The notes under the pieces were generated by a model. The model worked only from the letters and a program-made list of their open reading frames with translations. It had not been told where the DNA came from and ran no database searches. Shown piece by piece: positions 1 to 7,483 of a stretch of DNA of 64,000 nucleotides; within the stretch, counting starts at the first letter, position 1; the number at the start of each line of letters is the position of its first letter. The position numbers and the translations under genes were made by a program. Where the stretch lies: the NCBI RefSeq assembly GCF_009380155.1, contig NZ_WHUV01000004.1, positions 62,001 to 126,000 on the forward strand, written 5' to 3'. This stretch comes from Pseudomonas piscis (lineage in GTDB: Bacteria; Pseudomonadota; Gammaproteobacteria; Pseudomonadales; Pseudomonadaceae).

Positions 1-749
1 TAACCGGGGTTCAAGCGCGTGAGCTGGGTGCGCATGGGCCCATCGAAGCGTGTGCCGCTCATGGCCAGCTCGCTGATGCCCTGGATTTCCAGCACCAAGC
101 GGCAATGGCTTGGCCCTGGCGAGCTGTTCCAGCTGGCGGGCAGCAGTTGGCGGGGCAGCTCCCCGGACAGGGCCAGGTGCAGTCGCTCGCCGTGGAACTG
201 TGGGCCGGGCGTCTCCAGTTCGTAGGGCGTGGCGGCGAGGCCGAATTGCGCTTTCCAGGCCTCGGGGTTATCGACGCTGAACAGCCAGTCGCGGCTGCCG
301 CGATCCCGTTCGGCAATTTCCTGGCATTGCTTGAGCGAGGGCAGCTGCGCACGGGCCAGGTCGTCGTGCCACAGCTCGCGGGCAGCACGCAGCAGGCGCT
401 GGAAAAACTCGCGGCTATCGATCACTCGCTCCGGCCAACCACTGGGCCACTGCGGGTCTTCGTAGTCGTCCTCGGGCGGTTCCCAGACCTGCCCGAAGTC
501 GTAGTGCGCATCGGCCACGGCCGCTTGCAGCGCCAGGACCCGCTGCTGTCGATGCCGGAAGTTCTCGCGCACATCGTCCCGCGCCAGGCAATAGCGGCGG
601 ATCAACTGCTCACGGTCGTCGGGATCATTGGGGTCATAGCGGCTCAACTCGGCATCCAGCGCCTCGGGCATGCGGTAGCCGGTGAAACAGGCGATCCAGC
701 TCTGCAAGGTTGGCTGGTACGGTTGGTCGAGCAAGGGGTGGCGCAGCAT
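1..749 (-). CDS. Hypothetical protein, C-terminus beyond the window
   Basis: An open minus-strand frame runs from an ATG at 749 to the window edge without a stop, giving about 249 residues. An excellent Shine-Dalgarno (AGGAGG) lies about six bases before the ATG, which fixes the start. The product is soluble, acidic and Trp/Arg-rich, with no signal peptide or membrane segment. I do not recognise the family. Its codon use matches the high-GC neighbours, so it looks like a genuine chromosomal gene. It lies downstream of the tRNA-Arg terminator and reads in the same direction as the tRNA. Confidence 0.75.
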   Translation of the reverse strand, partial: MLRHPLLDQPYQPTLQSWIACFTGYRMPEALDAELSRYDPNDPDDREQLIRRYCLARDDVRENFRHRQQRVLALQAAVADAHYDFGQVWEPPEDDYEDPQWPSGWPERVIDSREFFQRLLRAARELWHDDLARAQLPSLKQCQEIAERDRGSRDWLFSVDNPEAWKAQFGLAATPYELETPGPQFHGERLHLALSGELPRQLLPASWNSSPGPSHCRLVLEIQGISELAMSGTRFDGPMRTQLTRLNPG

Positions 750-850
750 CGGGACCTCCTGTCCTGGGGGCGAGGAATGTAGCAAGTTGCCCACCGCCTG
801 GGCAGGCCCGGGTGGCCATGCCCTTGTCGTCCGATCTTGGCCGGGCCAAC

Positions 851-888
851 AAAAAAGCCCCGGGCCATGGGCCTGGGGCTTTCTCGTT
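851..888 (-). terminator. Rho-independent terminator after tRNA-Arg
   Basis: On the minus strand an AGCCCC...GGGGCT hairpin with a GC-rich inner stem is followed by a run of six T. It starts a few bases after the tRNA 3' end and should end the tRNA transcript. Confidence 0.75.
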
Positions 889-893
889 GAAGC

Positions 894-970
894 TGGCGCA
901 CTCGGCGGGATTCGAACCCACGACCCCTGCCTTCGGAGGGCAGTACTCTATCCAGCTGAGCTACGAGTGC
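894..970 (-). tRNA. tRNA-Arg (anticodon CCG)
   Basis: The minus strand folds as a complete 77-nt tRNA with an encoded CCA end. The acceptor stem GCACTCG pairs with CGAGTGC. The anticodon stem CTGCC/GGCAG encloses the loop CTCCGAA, so the anticodon is CCG, reading CGG arginine codons. The T arm contains GGTTCGAATCC. A terminator follows directly. Confidence 0.95.
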
Positions 971-1157
971 AGTGCGGGCGACATCATACCTATGTCGATC
1001 CAAGGCGTCCACGCTGGTTTTCATGCGCGTGTGGTTGCCGGTCGCGATCCCCGGAAACCCCGGGGCCGGCGGTAGTTTTTCCCGCTGAATCGTCCTCGCG
1101 CCTCCGCGCACCCTGCAGCCATGTCCGTGCGATCACGGGGCACAGGGAGGTGCGGGG

Positions 1158-1700
1158 ATGAACTGTTCCATGCAAGGGGAGCTGTCGGCGGCGTTGGCGG
1201 ACCATCTGTTCGAGTCCAGTTGGCGGGCGGTGCTGCCCGGTTTGCAGCGCCGTGCCCGGCAGTTGGCACGAGGCAATGCCGATGGTGCCCAGGAGTGGCT
1301 GGCAGCCACGGCGATCAAGGCCCTGCTGTTCTTTCGCCGGTCGCCGGAGCGGATCCGCGACCCCCAGGGTTTCCTGTTCCTGGTCCTGGAGCATGTGTTT
1401 CTCGACAGCTGCCGGCGGCGGACCCGGGAGCAGCGGTTGTTCGTCGACCTGAGCGATGTCGAGCAAGACCCCTTGCAGCAACTGGAAGCCCCGCAGATCT
1501 CGGTGCTCGAGCATGTGGAACTGCAAGAAACCCTGGCCCAGCTCAGCCGACGGGTGGCGCAGTTGCCCCTCAAGAAGCGCAGGCTGTTTGAACTAAAGTT
1601 CATCGAGGATCTGCCCTACCCGCACATCGCCGCCGAGCTGGGTATCAACCAGCCCCTGGTCCGCAAGCATGTGCAATTGCTGCGCGAGCAGCTGCGCTGA
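1158..1700 (+). CDS. ECF-like sigma-70 family factor linked to the R-body genes
   Basis: The 180-residue product has the two-domain layout of a small sigma factor. A region-2-like segment lies around residues 45-95, ending in a DPQGFLFLVLEHVFLDSCRR-type helix. A region 4 helix-turn-helix lies around residues 135-180 (KKRRLFELKFIEDLPYPHIAAEL, then NQPLVRKHV). It should direct RNA polymerase core to a specific promoter. It sits 118 bp before the first rebB-like gene on the same strand, and sigma-factor genes are known neighbours of reb loci, so control of the R-body genes is the likely role (inference). No anti-sigma gene is adjacent. Confidence 0.75.
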   Translation: MNCSMQGELSAALADHLFESSWRAVLPGLQRRARQLARGNADGAQEWLAATAIKALLFFRRSPERIRDPQGFLFLVLEHVFLDSCRRRTREQRLFVDLSDVEQDPLQQLEAPQISVLEHVELQETLAQLSRRVAQLPLKKRRLFELKFIEDLPYPHIAAELGINQPLVRKHVQLLREQLR

Positions 1701-1818
1701 AGTTCGACGAGGATTCACAACTGGCGCGCCGGAGCGTTTTCTTTCAGTGAGCCTGTTTTCGACGCTGTAGCCGGCGCCGCCGCCCCTGCGGTGGGCCATT
1801 CCATCTAAGGAGAGATGT

Positions 1819-2046
1819 ATGCCAGATCCAATGGTCAACTCGCAGATCACCGATGCCGTCACCCAGACCAACGTCAAGGTGGTGGCCGAGGCGCCCGCCC
1901 AGTCCATTGCCTCGCTGTACCAGGTGGCCAGCCATTCCGCGGGCTTGTCGTTGCAGAACGCGGTCAACAGCCAGCAGGCGCTGAACCAGATCTCCAACGC
2001 GGTGGTGTCCAAGGCCGTGGCCCTGATCATGGCGATCGGCGAGTAG
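1819..2046 (+). CDS. Short RebB-family R-body protein
   Basis: The 75-residue protein starts after a strong AAGGAG site. Its first half carries the RebB signature SQITDAVTQTNVKVVAEAPA, shared almost exactly with the two genes at 3449 and 3819. The second half diverges (SLYQVASHSAGLSLQNAVNSQQ) and the Q/A-rich tail of the longer paralogues is missing, so it is about 30 residues shorter. RebB-family proteins assemble into R-bodies, coiled protein ribbons that can extend suddenly. It is the first structural gene of the cluster. It may be a minor or assembly subunit (inference). Confidence 0.8.
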   Translation: MPDPMVNSQITDAVTQTNVKVVAEAPAQSIASLYQVASHSAGLSLQNAVNSQQALNQISNAVVSKAVALIMAIGE

Positions 2047-2070
2047 GGCTGATGGCCCGGGAGAAGCGTC

Positions 2071-2703
2071 ATGGCTTGGTTCAAGAAGAAAACCCCGCGT
2101 GCGGCTGAAGTCGGTGCAAACCCCGACCCCGTGATAACGCTAGAGCCGGCCCCGCAAAAGGCGCCGGACCCGGCGCCACAGCCTGAGCCGGCCCCGCAAG
2201 TGCCGCCGTCCACGGGCGGCGACAAAGTCTCGATCATGGGGATGTTGAACGATCAGTTGCTCAAGAAGGCCAACAACCCGGACACCGGCAACACCTCTGC
2301 CTTGAACAGCCAGATCGTGCAGGCGGTGCAGTTCACCAATGCCGAGGCCTTCAGCTATGCCCCGGCGCAGATCGCCGTGCCTCCGGACATGATGATCAGC
2401 CAGGCGGCCGGCCTGGTGGCGCAGTCGGCCGCCGGTTATTTCGATGGGGTCAGCAAGCTGGCCCTGGCGGCCCAGGCGGTGCTGATCAAGCAGATGACCG
2501 AAAACATCGTCAAGGAAAACGTCACGGGGGCCGCCGAGGATGCATTGGGCGTGCTGGCCACCGACTTGATGGTGGGGGCTGCGGCGGCAGTGGCTGCGGC
2601 GGCCGGGGCGATGGAAGCCGATGCCGCGGCCGGGGCCATCGACAAGATCGACGCCAGCATCGCCAAGTACGCCGACACCCTGGCCAACCGTTCGGCATCC
2701 TGA
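2071..2703 (+). CDS. Long RebB-domain protein with proline-rich N-terminus
   Basis: The 210-residue product has three parts. Residues 1-50 hold a basic start (MAWFKKKTPRAA) and a Pro/Ala/Glu linker with repeated PAPQ units. Residues about 75-150 form a RebB-like segment (NSQIVQAVQFTNAEAFSYAPA, then an amphipathic helix), matching the SQITDAVTQTN register of the neighbours. The C-terminus is very Ala-rich and predicted helical. It begins 24 bp after the short rebB gene and should be co-transcribed. The fusion suggests an anchoring, capping or nucleating role in R-body assembly, but that is inference. Confidence 0.7.
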   Translation: MAWFKKKTPRAAEVGANPDPVITLEPAPQKAPDPAPQPEPAPQVPPSTGGDKVSIMGMLNDQLLKKANNPDTGNTSALNSQIVQAVQFTNAEAFSYAPAQIAVPPDMMISQAAGLVAQSAAGYFDGVSKLALAAQAVLIKQMTENIVKENVTGAAEDALGVLATDLMVGAAAAVAAAAGAMEADAAAGAIDKIDASIAKYADTLANRSAS

Positions 2704-2709
2704 ACACCG

Positions 2710-2768
2710 CTCCCCGGGCGTGCAAGACGTCCGGGGAGGTTGTACTTGGGCCCGCGTGGGCTCTTTTT
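2710..2768 (+). promoter_or_regulatory. Intercistronic hairpin with T-run in the reb cluster
   Basis: CTCCCCGG pairs with CCGGGGAG at 2710-2738. A small GCCC/GGGC stem then precedes six T residues. It lies between the long RebB-domain gene and the coiled-coil gene and could act as a partial terminator or RNA-stability element that sets subunit ratios. Confidence 0.45.
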
Positions 2769-2841
2769 TCATCCCGGGCGCTGAAGCCCGATCAAGCCGA
2801 CTACCAAGGCTTCAGCGCCATTCATCGACAAGGAGCATGAG

Positions 2842-3348
2842 ATGGCGAATGAAGACCTAAATGCGTTGGAAATGATCCAGCGTTTTGCCGAAGCCTACCT
2901 GAATCGCCCGCTGACCCAGGTCGAAAGCCAGGTGCTCGATGCGTTCATCCGCGACAAGCCCCTGGACTTTTCCCAGAACGCCCAGCAGAGCATCGAGCAG
3001 GCCCGCAAGCAGGCCATGGAACTGATCCGCTCCGACAGCCAGCGCACCCGCAGCATTCTCGAGCAGGTGACCAGCCCCAGGGCCAACGACAGGGCCGACC
3101 CCCAGGCCCGGGAGTTGGTGCTCTCGCAGTTGCTCGCGGCCATCGCGGCCCAGGGCCAGGCGGTGCCACCTGCGCCACCTGCGCCTGCAGGCCCAGCGGA
3201 CGATCCGGCGCTCAAGGCGATGCTCAGCACCATGGTGCAGGCCGAGGTCAAGAGTGTGATCGAGAAACAGATGGCCGAACTCTCGCGGCAGGTCGAGCAA
3301 GCGCTCAAGCAGCTCAATGCCTCCGGCGGCAAGCCAGGGGGGCGTTGA
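2842..3348 (+). CDS. Coiled-coil protein of the R-body cluster
   Basis: The 168-residue protein has a good AAGGAG start signal. It is helical and charged: residues 1-75 are rich in Glu/Gln/Arg, residues about 105-125 are an Ala/Pro linker (PPAPPAPAGPAD), and residues 125-165 form a heptad-like helix (VKSVIEKQMAELSRQVEQALKQL). No catalytic motif, signal peptide or membrane segment is visible. Its place between RebB-domain genes implies a structural or assembly role. I do not recognise a named family. Confidence 0.65.
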   Translation: MANEDLNALEMIQRFAEAYLNRPLTQVESQVLDAFIRDKPLDFSQNAQQSIEQARKQAMELIRSDSQRTRSILEQVTSPRANDRADPQARELVLSQLLAAIAAQGQAVPPAPPAPAGPADDPALKAMLSTMVQAEVKSVIEKQMAELSRQVEQALKQLNASGGKPGGR

Positions 3349-3408
3349 CGGCGGATCACCGGTACCCGGCCCCGTTCACAGTCCCCTGGCTGCCACGTTC
3401 ACTCAATG

Positions 3409-3426
3409 ACACGGAATGCTCCGTGT
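3409..3426 (+). promoter_or_regulatory. Hairpin upstream of the first full-length rebB
   Basis: A perfect 7-bp stem ACACGGA/TCCGTGT with an ATGC loop ends about 10 bases before the Shine-Dalgarno of the gene at 3449. It may protect a processed mRNA 5' end or modulate translation. Confidence 0.35.
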
Positions 3427-3448
3427 GCCAAACAAAGGAAGTTGAGCC

Positions 3449-3763
3449 ATGCCACTCGTAAATGAACAAATCACCGATGCCGTCACCCAGACCAACGTCA
3501 AAGTCGTCGCCGAAGCGCCGGCCATGGCGATGGGCACCATCTACCAATCCATGGCCCAGGCCACCGCGATCCTGTTCCAGAACTCGGTCTCGGCGCAGCA
3601 GCAGCAAAACACCCTGGCGCAGGCCGCGACCAACCAGGGCGTGATGCAGATCTACAGCGTCGACACCACCGCCGGTGCCGCGGCTACCGAGAAGGTCGCC
3701 CAGGGCGGGGTTGCCGACAACCTCACCAGCCTGCTGACGGTGCTCAAGTCCTTCCAGTCTTGA
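3449..3763 (+). CDS. rebB: RebB-family R-body structural protein (paralogue 1)
   Basis: The 104-residue protein carries the full RebB pattern: ITDAVTQTNVKVVAEAPA near the N-terminus, MAMGTIYQSM, FQNSVSAQQQQNTLAQAATNQGVMQIY, and an Ala/Thr tail. It has no signal peptide, fitting cytoplasmic R-body assembly. It is about 84% identical to the next gene (17 differences in 104 positions by eye), a recent tandem duplication. AAAGGAAG lies upstream of the ATG. In Caedibacter and Pseudomonas aeruginosa, RebB-type subunits polymerise into ribbons that unroll on a trigger such as a pH change. Confidence 0.88.
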   Translation: MPLVNEQITDAVTQTNVKVVAEAPAMAMGTIYQSMAQATAILFQNSVSAQQQQNTLAQAATNQGVMQIYSVDTTAGAAATEKVAQGGVADNLTSLLTVLKSFQS

Positions 3764-3818
3764 GGGCCTGACGGCTTAGCCCCGAGTTGATTCTTCTTGC
3801 TGAAAAAATGGAGTTTTT

Positions 3819-4133
3819 ATGAGCACAGTTAGTCCGCAAATCACCGACGCCGTGACCCAGAGCAACGTCAAGGTCGTCGCCGAGGCCCCGGCTGTTTCCA
3901 TGGGTACTGTCTACCAGTCCATGGGCCAGTCCGTGGCCATCCTGTTCCAGAACTCGGTCTCGGCACAGCAGCAGCAAAACACCCTGGCGCAAGCCGCGAC
4001 CAACCAGGGCGTGATGCAGATCTACACCGTCGATACCACCGCCGGTGCAGCAACCGCCGAGAAAGTCGCCCAGGGCGGTGTGGTCGACAACCTGACCAGC
4101 CTGTTGACCGTGCTCAAGTCGCTCAACAGCTGA
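3819..4133 (+). CDS. rebB: RebB-family R-body structural protein (paralogue 2)
   Basis: The 104-residue twin of the preceding gene keeps the ITDAVTQ and SAQQQQNTLAQAATNQGVMQIY blocks intact. Substitutions cluster near residues 2-6, 26-38 and the C-terminus. Such near-identical pairs occur in R-body operons, where two similar subunits co-assemble. The start follows a TGGAG site. It is the last gene of the cluster and is followed by a strong terminator. Confidence 0.88.
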   Translation: MSTVSPQITDAVTQSNVKVVAEAPAVSMGTVYQSMGQSVAILFQNSVSAQQQQNTLAQAATNQGVMQIYTVDTTAGAATAEKVAQGGVVDNLTSLLTVLKSLNS

Positions 4134-4156
4134 TCGTCCCCCTGGCAACATGCCAG

Positions 4157-4194
4157 CGCCCCCGCTGTCTTCCGGCAGCGGGGGCGTTGTCTTT
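4157..4194 (+). terminator. Terminator of the reb cluster
   Basis: A perfect 11-bp stem CGCCCCCGCTG/CAGCGGGGGCG with an eight-base loop is followed by TTGTCTTT, 23 bp after the last rebB stop. Confidence 0.85.
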
Positions 4195-4196
4195 AG

Positions 4197-4505
4197 GGCG
4201 TGACGTTGATCCGAAAGTTTTCGCCTTGGGGACGTTTACGTTCTTTTTTTCGAACGGCCTATTGTCCTTTTACCCCCTTTGCTCCTAGGATTCGTTTGAG
4301 ATTTCAAACGCTCTTGCCTGGGTGTCCAAGCGCACGTCTATCCTTGTGTGCGACATTTTTCATGCTTCGACCCAGTGAACGATTTTCCTGACGGCAGCTT
4401 TGCCTCGGATCGTTGAATGCGCTGCCGCGCTCAATGGCCGACAAGGCGCCTTTTTTACAATCACAATTTGCCCCGCGTATGCGCGGTGCTGTTAAGGAAG
4501 CCGAC
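4197..4505. other. Intergenic region between reb and gabD
   Basis: This 309-bp stretch is richer in T than its flanks (runs of TTTTTTT near 4247 and TTTTTT near 4450). It probably holds the gabD promoter, but I cannot assign boxes. An in-frame extension of gabD upstream to 4413 is open but lacks a ribosome site. Confidence 0.4.
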
Positions 4506-5948
4506 ATGCAGCTCAAAGACGCCCAGTTGTTCCGCCAACAAGCCTATATCGATGGTGCTTGGGTGGATGCGGACAGCGGCCAGACGATCAAGGTCAACAA
4601 CCCTGCCACCGGCGAAATCCTCGGCACCGTGCCGAAGATGGGCGCCGCCGAAACCCGCCGCGCCATCGAGGCGGCCGACAAGGCCCTGCCGGCCTGGCGT
4701 GCCCTGACCGCCAAGGAGCGCGCCACCAAGCTGCGCCGCTGGTATGAGCTGCTGATCGAGAACCAGGACGACCTCGGTCGCCTGATGACCCTGGAACAAG
4801 GCAAGCCACTGGCCGAGGCCAAGGGCGAGATCGTCTACGCGGCGTCCTTCATCGAGTGGTTCGCCGAAGAAGCCAAGCGCATCTACGGCGATGTGATCCC
4901 CGGCCACCAGCCCGACAAGCGCCTGATCGTGATCAAGCAGCCGATCGGCGTGACCGCGGCCATCACCCCGTGGAACTTCCCGGCGGCGATGATCACCCGC
5001 AAAGCCGGCCCGGCCCTGGCCGCCGGTTGCACCATGGTGATCAAGCCTGCTTCGCAAACTCCGTTCTCGGCCCTGGCCCTGGTCGAGCTGGCCCACCGTG
5101 CCGGCATCCCGAAAGGCGTGCTGAGCGTGGTCACCGGCAGCGCCGGCGACATCGGCGGCGAGCTGACCAGCAACCCGATCGTGCGCAAGCTGTCGTTCAC
5201 CGGCTCCACCGAGATCGGTCGTCAACTGATGGCCGAATGCGCCAACGACATCAAGAAGGTGTCCCTGGAACTGGGCGGCAACGCGCCGTTCATCGTGTTC
5301 GACGACGCCGACCTGGATAAGGCGGTCGAGGGCGCGATCATTTCCAAGTACCGCAACAACGGCCAGACCTGCGTCTGCGCCAACCGCCTGTACATCCAGG
5401 ATTCGGTCTACGACGCCTTCGCCGAGAAGCTCAAGGCCGCCGTGGCCAAGCTGAAGATCGGCAACGGCCTGGAAGAGGGCACCACCACCGGCCCGCTGAT
5501 CGACGAAAAAGCCGTGGCCAAGGTCCAGGAACACATCAAGGATGCCCTGGACAAGGGCGCCACCCTGCTGGCCGGTGGCAAGCCCATGGACGGCAACTTC
5601 TTCGAGCCGACCATCCTGGTCAACGTGCCCAAGGGCGCGGCCGTGGCCAAGGAAGAAACCTTCGGCCCGCTGGCGCCGCTGTTCCGCTTCAAGGACGAGG
5701 CCGAAGTCATCGCCATGTCCAACGACACCGAATTCGGCCTGGCCTCCTACTTCTATGCCCGCGACCTGGGTCGCGTATTCCGTGTGGCCGAGGCCCTGGA
5801 ATACGGCATGGTCGGGGTCAACACCGGCCTGATCTCCAACGAAGTGGCGCCGTTCGGCGGCATCAAGGCTTCGGGCCTGGGTCGCGAAGGTTCCAAGTAC
5901 GGGATCGAGGATTACCTGGAAATCAAATACCTCTGCCTGGGTATCTGA
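4506..5948 (+). CDS. gabD: NADP-dependent succinate-semialdehyde dehydrogenase GabD
   Basis: The 480-residue enzyme oxidises succinic semialdehyde to succinate, the last step of GABA catabolism. It is a classical aldehyde dehydrogenase. It carries the NWNFP-type PWNFPAAM segment, the FTGSTEIGRQL coenzyme loop, the general base in LELGGN (about E255) and the nucleophile in GQTCVCAN (about C289). The start at 4506 follows TTAAGGAAG and gives the usual GabD beginning MQLKDAQLF. gabT follows on the same strand after 176 bp. No gabR-type regulator is adjacent. Confidence 0.96.
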   Translation: MQLKDAQLFRQQAYIDGAWVDADSGQTIKVNNPATGEILGTVPKMGAAETRRAIEAADKALPAWRALTAKERATKLRRWYELLIENQDDLGRLMTLEQGKPLAEAKGEIVYAASFIEWFAEEAKRIYGDVIPGHQPDKRLIVIKQPIGVTAAITPWNFPAAMITRKAGPALAAGCTMVIKPASQTPFSALALVELAHRAGIPKGVLSVVTGSAGDIGGELTSNPIVRKLSFTGSTEIGRQLMAECANDIKKVSLELGGNAPFIVFDDADLDKAVEGAIISKYRNNGQTCVCANRLYIQDSVYDAFAEKLKAAVAKLKIGNGLEEGTTTGPLIDEKAVAKVQEHIKDALDKGATLLAGGKPMDGNFFEPTILVNVPKGAAVAKEETFGPLAPLFRFKDEAEVIAMSNDTEFGLASYFYARDLGRVFRVAEALEYGMVGVNTGLISNEVAPFGGIKASGLGREGSKYGIEDYLEIKYLCLGI

Positions 5949-6124
5949 TCCGGTTTCAAGCGCGCAGGGCACGAGAGCGCTGTCCCCGCGCGCAGCTTTA
6001 AAACCGCACTATTCAAGGTGGCCCGGGACCACGGCGGCAGTCGATCATCGCATGCTGCCGCCGTCGCCTCCCCGCCCCGCAACCCTTGAACCGCACCGCG
6101 GCCGCCGCGGTGAATGAGGACACT

Positions 6125-7408
6125 ATGAGCAAGACCAACGCATCCCTGATGAAACGCCGTGAAGCCGCCGTACCGCGTGGCGTGGGCCAGATCCACCCGA
6201 TCTTCGCCGACAGCGCGAAGAACGCCAGCGTCACTGACGTCGAAGGCCGCGAGTTCATCGATTTCGCCGGCGGTATCGCCGTGCTCAACACCGGTCACGT
6301 ACACCCGAAAGTCATCGCCGCGGTGACCGAGCAACTGAACAAGCTGACCCACACCTGCTTCCAGGTCCTGGCCTACGAGCCCTACGTTGAGCTGTGCGAG
6401 AAAATCAACGCCAAGGTGCCAGGCGATTTCGCCAAGAAAACCCTGCTGGTGACCACCGGCTCCGAAGCCGTCGAGAACGCCGTGAAGATCGCCCGCGCCA
6501 GCACTGGCCGCGCCGGCGTGATTGCCTTCACCGGCGCCTACCACGGCCGCACCATGATGACCCTGGGCCTGACCGGCAAGGTCGTGCCGTACTCGGCCGG
6601 CATGGGCCTGATGCCAGGCGGCATCTTCCGTGCGCTGTACCCCAACGAACTGCACGGCGTGAGCATCGACGATTCCATCGCCAGCATCGAGCGCATCTTC
6701 AAGAACGACGCCGAGCCTCGTGACATCGCCGCGATCATCATCGAGCCAGTGCAGGGCGAAGGTGGCTTCTACGTCGCGCCGAAGGAATTCATGAAGCGCC
6801 TGCGCGCCCTGTGCGACCAGCACGGCATCCTGTTGATCGCCGACGAAGTGCAGACCGGCGCTGGCCGTACCGGCACCTTCTTCGCCATGGAGCAGATGGG
6901 CGTCGCCGCCGACCTGACCACCTTCGCCAAGTCCATCGCCGGTGGTTTCCCGCTGGCTGGCGTATGCGGCAAGGCCGAGTACATGGACGCCATCGCCCCA
7001 GGTGGCCTGGGCGGCACCTACGCCGGTAGCCCGATCGCCTGCGCCGCGGCCCTGGCCGTGATGGAAGTGTTCGAGGAAGAGCACCTGCTGGACCGCTGCA
7101 AAGCCGTGGGCGAGCGCCTGGTGACCGGCCTCAAGGCCATCCAGGCCAAGCATCCGGCAGTGATCGGTGAAGTTCGTGCCCTGGGCGCGATGATCGCGGT
7201 CGAGCTGTTCGAGAACGGCGACAGCCACAAGCCGAACGCCGCCGCCGTGGCCCAGGTTGTGGCCAAGGCCCGTGACAAGGGCCTGATCCTGCTGTCCTGC
7301 GGCACCTACGGCAACGTCCTGCGGGTGCTGGTGCCGCTGACCGCGCCGGACGCGCAACTGGACAAGGGCCTGGCCATCATCGAAGAGTGCTTCGCTGAGC
7401 TGGCGTGA
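6125..7408 (+). CDS. gabT: 4-aminobutyrate aminotransferase GabT
   Basis: The 427-residue PLP enzyme transfers the amino group of GABA (and likely 5-aminovalerate) to 2-oxoglutarate, giving the semialdehyde used by GabD. Class-III aminotransferase motifs are clear: TTGSEAVENAVKIAR, the LLIADEVQTGAGRTG cofactor Asp region, and the PLP lysine in TTFAKSIAGGFP (about K269). A start at 6125 after GAGGACACT gives the standard MSKTNASLMKRREAAVPRG beginning. The length is full. It forms the gabDT pair. Confidence 0.96.
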   Translation: MSKTNASLMKRREAAVPRGVGQIHPIFADSAKNASVTDVEGREFIDFAGGIAVLNTGHVHPKVIAAVTEQLNKLTHTCFQVLAYEPYVELCEKINAKVPGDFAKKTLLVTTGSEAVENAVKIARASTGRAGVIAFTGAYHGRTMMTLGLTGKVVPYSAGMGLMPGGIFRALYPNELHGVSIDDSIASIERIFKNDAEPRDIAAIIIEPVQGEGGFYVAPKEFMKRLRALCDQHGILLIADEVQTGAGRTGTFFAMEQMGVAADLTTFAKSIAGGFPLAGVCGKAEYMDAIAPGGLGGTYAGSPIACAAALAVMEVFEEEHLLDRCKAVGERLVTGLKAIQAKHPAVIGEVRALGAMIAVELFENGDSHKPNAAAVAQVVAKARDKGLILLSCGTYGNVLRVLVPLTAPDAQLDKGLAIIEECFAELA

Positions 7409-7434
7409 CCCTCGGGCCTGAAGGCCCGCTGTGC

Positions 7435-7471
7435 AAAAGCCGCTGGCGCCTCCCGGGCCCAGCGGCTTTTT
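7435..7471. terminator. Bidirectional terminator between gabT and the metallophore-like operon
   Basis: AAAGCCGCTGG pairs with CCCAGCGGCTTTTT. It is flanked by A-rich and T-rich runs, so it can serve the converging genes gabT (+) and the SbnA-like gene (-). Confidence 0.8.
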
Positions 7472-7483
7472 CTTGCCGGCGAT

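Noticed and set aside
894..1157. tRNA-Arg as integration site for the reb locus
   Set aside because: The reb genes lie on the 5' side of the tRNA, no integrase is present and no repeated tRNA 3' end was seen.
4200..4391. Plus-strand 63-codon frame between reb and gabD
   Set aside because: No ribosome site, unusual composition and no plausible protein features; treated as intergenic.
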